NCBI GenBank assembly: GCA_938003685.1
Contig: CALKXT010000138.1
Location: 1-40,828 of the forward strand
Direction of reading: 5' to 3'
Origin: an uncultured Sulfitobacter sp.
GTDB lineage: Bacteria; Pseudomonadota; Alphaproteobacteria; Rhodobacterales; Rhodobacteraceae
Length of the DNA stretch: 40,828 bases
This document shows, piece after piece, positions 25,442 to 33,711 of this stretch. Made by a program: the position numbers and the translations under genes. The notes beneath the pieces are model-generated. The model was not told the origin of the DNA, ran no database searches, and saw only the letters and a list, made by a program, of their open reading frames with translations. Each line of letters starts with the position of its first letter. Position 1 is the first letter of the stretch.

Positions 25442-26755
25442 TTAGAACAGGATGCTTGGTAACCACAACGCGATTTGCGGGAACAAGAACACCAAAGCCA
25501 GTCCAAGGATTTGCAACCCAACAAAGGGAATTGCACCCCAATAGATGTCGACAATTGTCACCTCTTTGGGGGCCACCGACCTCATGTAGAAAAGGTTATA
25601 TCCAAAGGGTGGCGTCAGATAAGCAGACTGCATGCTGAGGATAAACAGCACGGCAAACCACGTAGTATCAAAACCCAGATCCCGCACAATTGGCACAAAC
25701 AAGGGCACGGTGATGAACACAATCGCGAAGTCGTCCAAGAACATACCAAGGACGAAATATGCGACCAGCATCGAGATGATGACCAAGTTCGGTGATAGAT
25801 CGTAGTCTTCGATCAATTCACCCACAACGGCACCCGCGCCAACGCCCACATATATCTTGGAAAAGAACACCGCCGCGATGGTGATCCACATCAGCATACC
25901 CATCAGCTTTGTTGTGGACAGCATGACATAGCGCATCATGTCCCAACTCAGGCGGCGTTGGACCGCAGCTATGAGCAAGGCACCAAAGGCACCAATTGCC
26001 GACGCCTCTGATGGAGAAGTAATGCCACCAATGATACACCCCAGAACCGTAAAGATCAGCAAGCCAGGTGCGATTAGAAATCGCAGCGATTTGAACTTCT
26101 CAGCAGCAGTAAACTGTTCCTCGGCGGGCGGGCCAAGTGTCGGGTTTATGCGGCAGCGGATCAGAATGTAGAAAATATAGATTGTCGCCAGCATCAGTCC
26201 CGGCAACAGGCCGGCCGCAAACAGTTTGCCTACGGAATCGCGGCTGAGGAAGGCGTATATGATCATCAAAACACTAGGTGGGATCAGAAAGCCAAGCGCG
26301 CCACCGGCCATAATGGTGCCAGTGACCAATCGTTTATCATACCCACGATTCAGCATCGCGGGCAGGGCGATAATACCAAGGCTGACTGTTGCGGCACCTG
26401 AAACACCCGCCATCGCGGCGATCAAAGCGCAGATAATGACCGTCCCAATGCCAAGACCACCGGGCAAGCCGCCCATCAACTTATGGATCATCTCGAACAG
26501 ATCATCGGTAATGCCAGAGCGTTGCAACACCAAACCCATAAAGATGAACAGCGGCAGTGCGACCAGCAAGAAGTTATCCATGGCGCTAAACGTGGAGGAA
26601 ATCAGCAGATCAAGCCCACCATCGCCGTAAATAGCATATGCGCTACCAATGCCGCAGATTGTCAGTGCCCAAGCCAGCGGCGCGCCAAGCGCCATCAGGG
26701 CGAGCATCGACGTGAACATGATGGCTGTGATGACCAACGGGTCCAGATTTTCCAT
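25442..26755 (-). CDS. TRAP transporter large permease (DctM family)
   Basis: The 437-residue protein has about twelve membrane helices and DctM motifs: ALPLFIFMGLVLQRSGI, AAMAGVSGAATVSLGIIALP, GGALGFLIPPSVLMIIYA, GGITSPSEASAIGAFGA and AYLTPPFGYNLFYM. It is a normal length, unlike the enlarged DctM at 8927. It follows the DctQ gene after 41 nt and ends the minus-strand operon dctP-dctQ-dctM. Substrate is not readable. Since it lies between the PuuA/PuuB-like genes and the ATP-grasp gene, it may import the amine or amide those enzymes use. Confidence 0.92.
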   Translation of the reverse strand: MENLDPLVITAIMFTSMLALMALGAPLAWALTICGIGSAYAIYGDGGLDLLISSTFSAMDNFLLVALPLFIFMGLVLQRSGITDDLFEMIHKLMGGLPGGLGIGTVIICALIAAMAGVSGAATVSLGIIALPAMLNRGYDKRLVTGTIMAGGALGFLIPPSVLMIIYAFLSRDSVGKLFAAGLLPGLMLATIYIFYILIRCRINPTLGPPAEEQFTAAEKFKSLRFLIAPGLLIFTVLGCIIGGITSPSEASAIGAFGALLIAAVQRRLSWDMMRYVMLSTTKLMGMLMWITIAAVFFSKIYVGVGAGAVVGELIEDYDLSPNLVIISMLVAYFVLGMFLDDFAIVFITVPLFVPIVRDLGFDTTWFAVLFILSMQSAYLTPPFGYNLFYMRSVAPKEVTIVDIYWGAIPFVGLQILGLALVFLFPQIALWLPSILF

Positions 26756-26796
26756 TAATATATCCTTAGGCGGGTGGCAGCACGCTGCGCCCGAAA

Positions 26797-27402
26797 TCAG
26801 CGTTTTTCGGAAGGGGCGGCAACGTCTGCTTTGGTCGCAGTGGCCAACAATTCGGGGTCAATATCGACTTCTGTTTCGCGCTCGCGCGGATCATCGTAAT
26901 CAATGTTCAACACCGTCAGCACGGCACGCAGCAGTTCAGCAATATTTTGCAACAGAACAAGGCCAACGGCGACAGGAATAACTGTCTTGATCGGGTACAA
27001 CGGCGGTTGCCACATGCTCTTGTTAGAATACTCCAGCACAGCCCAGCTTTCGGCCGCAAATACAATTGCCAGCTTTAAAAAGATTGAAAGCACCACAAGA
27101 CCGGCAGAAAAAATCAGTACATCACAAAATGCCTGACCACGTTTGGGTAACACACCCCAGATAACTTCACTACGTACATGGCCGCGGTGACGTAATGTAT
27201 AACATCCCGCCAACATGCAAAATGCACCATAGAGCATGGTGCTGGTTTCATGAGCCCAGAGGGTCGGCGCGTTTAGGAAATAGCGGGACACGATTTCGAC
27301 CATCAAGACCCCGATCATCCCCAGCGTTAACCAGGCGATGGCCCGCCCGACAAATTCGGACAGGCCATCCTGGGCGACAAGATATCTTGTCACCAAGCTC
27401 AT
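26797..27402 (-). CDS. TRAP transporter small permease subunit (DctQ family)
   Basis: The 201-residue protein has four hydrophobic segments, including LGMIGVLMVEIVSRYFLNAP and SAGLVVLSIFLKLAIV, with the family RYFLN and HRGHV elements. A polar C-terminal tail of about 30 residues, rich in Glu and Asp, follows the last helix. I chose the ATG at 27402, which overlaps the dctP stop by one base (TGATG), over an extension of 29 residues. It sits between dctP and dctM. Confidence 0.9.
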   Translation of the reverse strand: MSLVTRYLVAQDGLSEFVGRAIAWLTLGMIGVLMVEIVSRYFLNAPTLWAHETSTMLYGAFCMLAGCYTLRHRGHVRSEVIWGVLPKRGQAFCDVLIFSAGLVVLSIFLKLAIVFAAESWAVLEYSNKSMWQPPLYPIKTVIPVAVGLVLLQNIAELLRAVLTVLNIDYDDPRERETEVDIDPELLATATKADVAAPSEKR

Positions 27403-28424
27403 CACAGACGCCCTTGCGCCTTGGCGTTCGCAACCAACAGTTCGATCAATTTCGCATTGCGCTCTGAACGTGTTGCCTCTTCTTGCCACACTTCCTGTGC
27501 CGCAACGGTCAGCTCATTGGAATCTGACTCAGGCAAAATGGCAAATTCGAACACATCACCTTTATCGACAACAGATTGGTTCCCTTCGGCAAGCCAATCG
27601 TTGATGTCTTGGGCAAACTGCGCTGTGGCTTCTTGCATGATCACCTTATGCTCATCCGAAAGGGCGTTCCACTTTTCTGGGTTCGCCAAGAAAGTTTCGG
27701 TCCAGCCCGGCATCAACATGTTCAAACGTGTGTAATGCGTTGCAGTTTCGTTCAGCTTGAGCTGCTCGTATTCGATTGGTCCGCCATAGATAGCACCGTC
27801 GATAACGCCTGTGGACATTCCGATGTAAAGTTCGCCAGCAGGCAGGTAAACAGTGGGAATATCAAAGTGTTGCAATACCTTAGCAACATTTGATGTTGCG
27901 CGGATCTTGCGTGTTTTCAAATCGGCAAGAGAAGTAACCGGTTCTTTGGTCAACAAGTCGTAGTCGTGACCATAGCCTTTACCAAGGTAAACAACACCAG
28001 CTTCAGTGTAAGCTTCCGTCAACAATGCATCGACAGGTTCGCTGTCAAAAAATGCTTTTGCTTCTTCCAAGCTGGTCCAGCCACCAGGCAAGCCCGCTTC
28101 GATATTCCCGATATCCACCTGACCTGACCAATAGCCACCGTGGCCATGTGCGATATCAATCGACCCTTTTTTAGCAGCGTCCAAGAGTTGATCGCTCGCG
28201 ACCAATTCACTACCATGAAAGACTGTCAGACGCAGATCGCCGCCCGACTTCTCCTTAACAGTGTCTTTGAATTTCTTGAGAATGGGGTCAATTTCGGTGC
28301 CGTAAAACGTGTGGAACCGCAGACGTGTTGTATCCGCAGAAGCAGCTGACGCAAAGGCAGTCAACGCCACAACGCCAGACATCGCAACCACCGCGGCACG
28401 GCGTGTGAACAGATTCATGTTCAT
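27402..28424 (-). CDS. TRAP transporter periplasmic substrate-binding protein (DctP family)
   Basis: A signal peptide covers about residues 1-30 (basic start, hydrophobic core, ASAASA then DTTRLR). The mature protein has the DctP fold, with the substrate-contacting arginine in LADLKTRKIRATSNVAKVL and the YLPAGELYIGMSTGVIDGAI segment. The total is 340 residues. GGAGGA lies about 9 nt before the first of two ATGs, so I keep the first. The solute should carry a carboxylate or sulfonate if the arginine acts as usual. Divergent from the ATP-grasp gene, with a 386-nt gap. Confidence 0.92.
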   Translation of the reverse strand: MNMNLFTRRAAVVAMSGVVALTAFASAASADTTRLRFHTFYGTEIDPILKKFKDTVKEKSGGDLRLTVFHGSELVASDQLLDAAKKGSIDIAHGHGGYWSGQVDIGNIEAGLPGGWTSLEEAKAFFDSEPVDALLTEAYTEAGVVYLGKGYGHDYDLLTKEPVTSLADLKTRKIRATSNVAKVLQHFDIPTVYLPAGELYIGMSTGVIDGAIYGGPIEYEQLKLNETATHYTRLNMLMPGWTETFLANPEKWNALSDEHKVIMQEATAQFAQDINDWLAEGNQSVVDKGDVFEFAILPESDSNELTVAAQEVWQEEATRSERNAKLIELLVANAKAQGRL

Positions 28425-28810
28425 TAAGTAGATCCTCCAGATCGAGCGCTTTTGCGCTACTTTTATATTTGGGAACGGACAATCTTTGACTGCCGTTTGT
28501 TTCCACCCCGAAAAACGTGGCTTGGACCAAAGGCTACATCATAGACTATACTGTCGGCAATCATAATGTTATTGAATGCCCATTAATGCACTTGAAATGT
28601 CGCCAAAGCTTAGATTCCAGCAACAAATGCAAAGAGATAGATTTTTTGAATTTCAAGAGCCTTCAAGCCAAATTACGTCAGCCGCGCATTTTTTTGGCAA
28701 AGACAGCAGGGCGAATCTCGTTAATGATACGTCAAAGTCACCAAGCGGCTCAAAACCGTAATGATACGCCACCGCACGATAAAAAAGCGACCAATGGGAG
28801 AGAGTTAAAG
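28425..28810. other. 386-nt divergent intergenic region with a hairpin and repeats
   Basis: No gene is convincing here; the open frame leading into the ATP-grasp gene has no protein-like composition. Near dctP is a short stem, AGCGC/GCGCT with a TTTT loop (28445-28458), in what would be its 5' leader. Near the ATP-grasp gene the 10-mer TAATGATACG occurs twice, at 28722-28731 and 28759-28768, 37 nt apart. These repeats could bind a regulator. The last 15 nt hold the GGGAGAG ribosome site. Confidence 0.4.
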
Positions 28811-30265
28811 ATGGCCGAGACAAAAGAGAAGCTAGTCGGATTGACAGAAATCTATCGCTATTTGCGGCGCAACAAGACGCCGATTTATGTGGTAATGCCG
28901 ACACCGTTCAACCTGATGGGGTTGGATCAATGGGTCGGCGGATTGGAATTCGTTAACTACTTTGATGTCTTTGACGGCCAACACCCACGGATCTTTAAGC
29001 CAACCCAGATTGGAGCGCCAGTTTTCCAGTCGATGGAAGATGTTGGGAACTATCTGGTCGACCATCCCGAATTTCGCGCGCGTGTCGCTGAACGCGATCC
29101 GGGTTTGGCGGTCTTTGTGATGTTCGATGAGAAAACCGAAGAACTGTGCGAGGAACTTGGCGTCAAAATTGCGCTGCCTTCGAACGAGTTGCGCCACCGC
29201 TTGGACAGCAAGATCGAAACCACACGTCTAGGAAATGAAGCAGGCGTTGAAAGTGCGCCTAATGTGATGGGCACGGCGGATACTTACGCCAAGCTGAACA
29301 AACTGGCAGCCACCGCTAAGTTGGGTAAAGATTTGGTGGTTCAGACACCTTATGGCGATAGCGGTCGCACGACCTTCTTTATCAAGTCAAAAAAGGAATG
29401 GGATAAGTTCTCAAGCAAGATTATCGGTGAAGAATTGAAGGTGATGAAGCGTATCAATCACCTACCAGGAACGATCGAGGGTTGTGCAACACGACACGGC
29501 ACTCTTGTTGGCCCAGTCATGACCGACATCACGGGTTTTGAAGAAATCACACCCTACAAAGGTGGCTGGTGTGGCAATGACATTTCGCCTGCAATTCTAC
29601 CGGATGGCGTACCTGACAAGGTGCGCGAGATGGCCCGTAAGCTGGGCGATCGACTTTATCAAGAGGGTTACAAGGGTGTTTTCTGTACCGACTTCCTTCT
29701 CGATACCGACACCAACGAAGTTTATCTGGGTGAGATTAACCCACGGGTTTCTGGGGCATCACCGCCGACCAATTTGATCACCTCTACCTATGGGGGCTGC
29801 CCGATGTTCCTGTTCCATCTGTTGGAATATATGGATGTTGAGTACGAGATTGATATCGAAGAAGTACAAAGCCGCTGGAACCACTACGATTACTGGACTC
29901 AACTGATCCTCAAACAAACCGAAGATAAAGTTGAATTGATCACGCAGGCACCACGTTCCGGTATATGGAAGATGGATGATGACGGCGCGATTGAATTCGT
30001 GCGGGCGGGCCACAATATCAACGCCTTGGGTGACGAAGAAGAAGCATTCTATCTGCGTGTCTATGGTGCGGGCGAATATTGCTATCATGGTGCTGATCTG
30101 GGCTGTATTTTGGCGCGAGGTCGGATGCAATCGGATGACCGCGAACTGCTAGACCGTGCAAAACATTGGAACAGCGCGATCAAAGCAGAATTCAAGTCTG
30201 TGCCGTTAACCGCAGCCACCGAAGTTGCAATGCCTGCGGATATGACTGCGGGAAAGTGGTTCTAA
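28811..30265 (+). CDS. ATP-grasp ligase (biotin-carboxylase-like)
   Basis: The 484-residue protein has an ATP-grasp fold. Its central segment KLGKDLVVQTPYGDSGRTTFF looks like the glycine-rich ATP loop. The metal-binding end reads FCTDFLLD (D294 region) then LGEINPRVSGAS (E308, N310). The C-terminal 150 residues are less typical. Annotation by similarity would probably say biotin carboxylase-like, but I see no biotin carrier gene nearby, so an amide- or peptide-bond-forming ligase is more likely. I chose the ATG at 28811, with GGGAGAG about 9 nt upstream. Downstream are a small orphan on the other strand, an Ntn hydrolase and an amidase, a pattern of making and breaking amide bonds. Substrate unknown. 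Confidence 0.83.
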   Translation: MAETKEKLVGLTEIYRYLRRNKTPIYVVMPTPFNLMGLDQWVGGLEFVNYFDVFDGQHPRIFKPTQIGAPVFQSMEDVGNYLVDHPEFRARVAERDPGLAVFVMFDEKTEELCEELGVKIALPSNELRHRLDSKIETTRLGNEAGVESAPNVMGTADTYAKLNKLAATAKLGKDLVVQTPYGDSGRTTFFIKSKKEWDKFSSKIIGEELKVMKRINHLPGTIEGCATRHGTLVGPVMTDITGFEEITPYKGGWCGNDISPAILPDGVPDKVREMARKLGDRLYQEGYKGVFCTDFLLDTDTNEVYLGEINPRVSGASPPTNLITSTYGGCPMFLFHLLEYMDVEYEIDIEEVQSRWNHYDYWTQLILKQTEDKVELITQAPRSGIWKMDDDGAIEFVRAGHNINALGDEEEAFYLRVYGAGEYCYHGADLGCILARGRMQSDDRELLDRAKHWNSAIKAEFKSVPLTAATEVAMPADMTAGKWF

Positions 30266-30291
30266 ACCCACTGTGTCTCGCTTTTGAGTTG

Positions 30292-30341
30292 CCCCAACAA
30301 TACCCTGTCACGCCTTTGGTGTTCTTGGGGGATTGTTGGGG
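30292..30341. terminator. Hairpin after the ATP-grasp gene
   Basis: Perfect 10-bp arms CCCCAACAAT (30292-30301) and ATTGTTGGGG (30332-30341) lie 30 nt apart, starting 27 nt after the ATP-grasp stop. A smaller stem can form inside the loop. There is no T-run. It sits between that gene and a small converging gene, so it may stop or buffer transcription from both. Confidence 0.5.
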
Positions 30342-30372
30342 TTCAATAATTCATTGAAAAATGCGAGGCGCT

Positions 30373-30723
30373 TTATTCAACGGGGGGCAATTCTGACTCC
30401 CCGTTCGGTTCCCCGACCTTGTCAATATCGTTGCGTACCCAAAAAAACGCAAAGCCCATGCCGCGTAGCCAAACCTCAAGCCTGTCCAAGCTGCCCCATT
30501 CGCGCGGCATGCCACGTGCGCTTTCGAGTGACATCCAATGGTCATCAACCAGAAAAAACACCGTCCATGTGTAAGGGTTGCGATTCTGATCGCCGTACCC
30601 GCCACCCTGAATAGTGCGCCGCACCCGCACAACCGTCGGATACTGTGTGATCCGGTAGGTCGCAATCAGGTTGGGAATGTCGTTTTGGCGAATAGTGCCG
30701 TTAGGTATTGGTGATTGTAGCAT
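30373..30723 (-). CDS. Small orphan protein, unknown function
   Basis: The 116-residue translation has normal composition: aromatic-rich beta strands (NPYTWTVFFLVDDHWMSLES) and a segment SLDRLEVWLRGMGFAFFWVRND, which looks like a structured core. I do not know the family. Its ATG is at 30723, with no membrane segment or signal peptide. It is transcribed against the genes on either side, between the ATP-grasp and C45 genes. A second reverse frame overlapping it (to 30351) looks like noise. The neighbouring gap (30724-30858) shows nothing beyond the C45 gene's leader. Confidence 0.6.
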   Translation of the reverse strand: MLQSPIPNGTIRQNDIPNLIATYRITQYPTVVRVRRTIQGGGYGDQNRNPYTWTVFFLVDDHWMSLESARGMPREWGSLDRLEVWLRGMGFAFFWVRNDIDKVGEPNGESELPPVE

Positions 30724-30858
30724 GCGCTGTTCTTGACAATTCAGGCCTAAAAGTCAATAAAGCGACACCATGCTCTATGGTGTTTTCCCCTTAATTACAG
30801 AATCGGGGAGCTTCGCGCAAAGCGAACGCAATCTTTTTGCAAGAACCACGGACAGATA

Positions 30859-31950
30859 ATGAACCTGAACTTCAGAAGCCTGACAGAAGAACGCCCTTCT
30901 GACGCCTTGCGGCAAGTGTTTGCGCATGGCTGGCCAGGTTGGTCTGAATGGATGCGTAAACGCCATACCACCAGCACAACGGATGTACGCGATGCGCGTC
31001 TTGCCCTGCGTCGACATATGCCTGAATTTGAAAGCCTTTGGGACACTTGGGTCGACGTTTGTGGCGATGATCCTGATGCTGCCTTGTTCCTTAGTTTTTG
31101 GTCACCACCCCGCTATCTAGTGCATTGTTCACAGGCCGTGTTTATTGACGATCAAGGCCCGCTGTTGATCCGCAACTACGACCTTGATCCCAAGCTCAAT
31201 GAATCCACACTATTGTCGACCAACTGGCGCGGGCGGCGTGTCATGGGGATGGTTGAAGGGATCGTAGGATTGGCGGACGGCATGAACGATGCTGGTCTGG
31301 CTGCATCACTCACGTTTGGTGGACGCACAGTCAGTTCCAACGGTTTTGGTATCCCGCTGATCATCCGCTACGTTCTTGAGATGTGCGCAGATGTGCAACA
31401 AGCCGTTGAAGCGCTGCGTGCTGTGCCGTCTCATATGTCTTATAACGTCACGGTGGCTGATGAGGCTGGCGATTGGGCAACCGTTATGATGGCACCTGAC
31501 AGGCCAGCAATTGTCACGCACAGCCCGTTTACAACCAATCACCAACTTGGTGTTGAATGGCCACGCCACGGCAGGTTTTCAAATACTCAGGGGCGTGCGG
31601 ATCACCTTGAGACGGTCTTTGAAAATGCGAATCTGACCACCGATCAATTGATCGGTGAATTCCTGACCGCGCCGCTGGCCAGCACTGGATATGACAAAGG
31701 TTTTGGCACGATTTATACAGCCGCATATCGCCCGCAAGCACGGACAATGTCATTGCTTTGGATGGATGGTTCCTACGAAAATCATGATCTGGAGGGCATC
31801 ATGCCAAGCGAACGCTTGGTTCATTATTCGCCAACTGGGTCACAAAGTATTTCTCATGGCTTGAGCCAACAATTCGCTCCGTCGGATGAAAAAAAATCAC
31901 ATTATGCGGCCCCCTTTTTTGGCGGACTGCCCCTTCCCACTACAGCTTAA
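30859..31950 (+). CDS. C45-type N-terminal nucleophile hydrolase/acyltransferase-like protein
   Basis: The centre of this 363-residue protein resembles the C45/AAT family (acyl-CoA:6-APA acyltransferase, carcinine hydrolase), whose members self-cleave before a cysteine that then attacks an amide. The matching motif is HCSQAVFIDDQGPLLIRNYD. It has a candidate nucleophile C90 followed by Ser, then the family's RN-[YM]-D element near residues 105-108. Residues 1-89 would be the pro-segment. Cytoplasmic, as there is no signal peptide. The ATG at 30859 has a weak ribosome site. It lies 38 nt upstream of the amidase, so they may form one operon. It probably hydrolyses an amide of an amine or amino acid. 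Confidence 0.78.
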   Translation: MNLNFRSLTEERPSDALRQVFAHGWPGWSEWMRKRHTTSTTDVRDARLALRRHMPEFESLWDTWVDVCGDDPDAALFLSFWSPPRYLVHCSQAVFIDDQGPLLIRNYDLDPKLNESTLLSTNWRGRRVMGMVEGIVGLADGMNDAGLAASLTFGGRTVSSNGFGIPLIIRYVLEMCADVQQAVEALRAVPSHMSYNVTVADEAGDWATVMMAPDRPAIVTHSPFTTNHQLGVEWPRHGRFSNTQGRADHLETVFENANLTTDQLIGEFLTAPLASTGYDKGFGTIYTAAYRPQARTMSLLWMDGSYENHDLEGIMPSERLVHYSPTGSQSISHGLSQQFAPSDEKKSHYAAPFFGGLPLPTTA

Positions 31951-31988
31951 GTTCGCACAGCGGGCCCACTCAATAATCAGGAGAGCAC

Positions 31989-32849
31989 ATGTCTCGTTTT
32001 TCAATTGCCGGCATCCAGATGCACATCACGATGCACAACAATATCGCTGAAATGCGCAAGCGCATGGAGATCCTGTTTAGCCTGTACCCTTGGGTGCAGA
32101 TGGTTGTGTTCAGTGAACTGGCACCGCACGGCCCAAACAAGACAGCCGCCCAGCCCATCGAAGGCAAAATCGAACAGGATCTGGCCGAACTTGCCCGACG
32201 TTTCGACTGCTGGTTGATACCGGGCAGCTACTTTGAAAAAGACGGTGACAAGATTTACAACACCACACCTGTTTTCAACCAGGCTGGCGAAGTTGTAACG
32301 CGCTATCGCAAAATGTTCCCTTTCACGCCTTACGAAGAAGGCGTGACACAGGGTGAGGAATTCTGCGTCTTTGATGTACCGGGTGCGGGCCGTTTTGGTG
32401 TGTCGATTTGTTACGATCTGTGGTTTCCCGAAGTTACACGCACGCTGACATCTATGGGTGCCGAAGTGATCATCAACCCCGTATTGGCAAGCTTTGTTGA
32501 TCGTCCTGCTGACCTAGCAATTGCGCAAGGATCTGCCGCCATGTTTCAAAGCTATATCTTTCATATCAATGGTCTGCTTGCCGGGGGTAATGGCTATTCG
32601 ATGATAATTGATCCCGCCGGGCAAATCCTGCACCGCGGCAATGTCCAAGAAGAGATGATACCGATCGAGGTGGATTTTGAACTTGTCCGTCGTTCACGCC
32701 GCGAAGGCATCTTGCGTATGGGGCAGCCCCACAAAAGTTTCCGCGACAATCAGGTGTCATTCCCTGTTTATGAGCCAGGCTTTGACCGCAGCTACCTCGA
32801 CAGTCTTGGACCTTTGGTGAAACCCGGCCGGCCTGCGCAACAAGGCTAA
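31989..32849 (+). CDS. Nitrilase-superfamily amidase (carbon-nitrogen hydrolase)
   Basis: Carbon-nitrogen hydrolases cleave amides with a Glu-Lys-Cys triad. Here the triad is E43 (VVFSELAPHGP), K108 (TRYRKMFPF) and C141 (SICYDLWFPE). The 286-residue length is usual for the family, and the last part (GQPHKSFRDNQVSF) is typical of aliphatic amidase or N-carbamoyl-amine hydrolase branches. AGGAGA sits about 6 nt before the ATG. It follows the C45 gene closely. With the PuuA/PuuB-like pair and the hydantoinase remnant downstream, N-carbamoyl or formyl amines are possible substrates, by inference. Confidence 0.87.
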   Translation: MSRFSIAGIQMHITMHNNIAEMRKRMEILFSLYPWVQMVVFSELAPHGPNKTAAQPIEGKIEQDLAELARRFDCWLIPGSYFEKDGDKIYNTTPVFNQAGEVVTRYRKMFPFTPYEEGVTQGEEFCVFDVPGAGRFGVSICYDLWFPEVTRTLTSMGAEVIINPVLASFVDRPADLAIAQGSAAMFQSYIFHINGLLAGGNGYSMIIDPAGQILHRGNVQEEMIPIEVDFELVRRSRREGILRMGQPHKSFRDNQVSFPVYEPGFDRSYLDSLGPLVKPGRPAQQG

Positions 32850-32924
32850 TCAATTCTCCAAACACGCAAAATTATAGAAATCTGTCCAACTGCGAAACTG
32901 GCGGAACATCCAAAGGAAAATACA

Positions 32925-33407
32925 ATGGCCCAGAAAAAAGCAAAGCCAGCGCCAGTGCCACGTGGGTTTAGGTCACTTACACCACACGTCATGGCCAAAA
33001 ATGTTGGTGAGGCGGTCGCAATGTATCGGGCGGCCTTTGATGCCAAACTGGTATCATCCCAAACCATCCCTGACACAGAAACTGTCATTTTTGCAGTACT
33101 CAAGATTGGCAATTCGCAATTAACGGTCGGGCAGGGCGATCCATTTGGCACAGGATCAGTCAGCCTTCATCTTTATGTCGAGGATGCAAAGGCGACATGG
33201 GAAAACTCAGTCGAAGCAGGTTTTATCATCACAAACCCGCTTAAAGAACGGTATTGGGGTGACCTGACGGGCTTACTGTCTGACCCGCTGGGTGTGCAGT
33301 GGAGCATCGGTCAACGTGTCGTAAAGCTAAGCGCCAAGGAACGCAAAGACAGAGCAAAAGAGGCGTTGGAAAATGTGGCCAAGGACGCGAAAAAATCCAC
33401 TAAGTAG
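32925..33407 (+). CDS. VOC-family protein (PhnB-like)
   Basis: The 160-residue protein is a single-fold VOC (glyoxalase/bleomycin-resistance) protein of the PhnB-like type. LTPHVMAKNVGEAVAMYRAAFDA is the first beta-alpha unit, LHLYVEDAKATWENSVEAGF the second, and RYWGDLTGLLSDPLGVQWSI closes the fold. The N-terminal 12 residues and the last 25 (KERKDRAKEALENVAK) are basic or charged extensions. A metal-site histidine can be assigned, but not the rest. It follows the amidase after a 75-nt gap with its own AAAGGAA site. A role cannot be read from the sequence. Confidence 0.75.
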   Translation: MAQKKAKPAPVPRGFRSLTPHVMAKNVGEAVAMYRAAFDAKLVSSQTIPDTETVIFAVLKIGNSQLTVGQGDPFGTGSVSLHLYVEDAKATWENSVEAGFIITNPLKERYWGDLTGLLSDPLGVQWSIGQRVVKLSAKERKDRAKEALENVAKDAKKSTK

Positions 33408-33461
33408 AAAACGTGGATTTATAAGCGATCTTTATCGTTTGGAAACAACATTATGCGAGTT

Positions 33462-33596
33462 TTTTTCGATCATCAAATCAAACTGATCGAACCGGTTCTA
33501 ATATGCGATTTCCAGACTATCGCGGAACCCTTCGGTCGTGATCAGCGCTGTCTTTTCGCCCTTGCGCTCAATGTGGCACTTTTTAAGCCTCGGACC
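33462..33596 (-). pseudogene. Decayed HyuA/hydantoinase (oxoprolinase-type) fragment
   Basis: In one minus-strand frame the sequence reads HIERKGEKTALITTEGFRDS, then LEIAY, a TAG stop at 33500-33498, then NRFDQFDLMIEK. This matches the N-terminal ATPase region of HyuA/5-oxoprolinase proteins, which reads like LERKGAKTALITTKGFRD followed by LEIGRQNR and YDLFVEK. There is no start, the frame is broken by a stop, and the rest of the protein is absent. The stretch 33408-33711 otherwise shows no gene. A hydantoinase operon probably stood here and was lost. Confidence 0.75.
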
Positions 33597-33711
33597 CTAT
33601 AATTACCCATTGCAGAGATGCGTTAACGTCATTCTTCAAGACGTCCCAGCATGAAGGTTCGGTCCAGTTGGGTCAATTTAGGCGAATTCACGATAGGCCT
33701 GTTAAAAAAAT

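Noticed and set aside
28517-28810. N-terminal extension of the ATP-grasp frame
   Set aside because: It has no ribosome site, poor protein-like composition and no family similarity; the ATG at 28811 with GGGAGAG upstream is the better start.
28811-30265. Biotin carboxylase as a firm name for the ATP-grasp protein
   Set aside because: No biotin carrier or carboxyltransferase gene is nearby, and the ATP-grasp fold alone does not prove carboxylation.
30351-30665. Overlapping reverse frame of 104 residues
   Set aside because: It is rich in Arg, Gly and Cys in a pattern of out-of-frame reading and lies over the better 116-residue frame.
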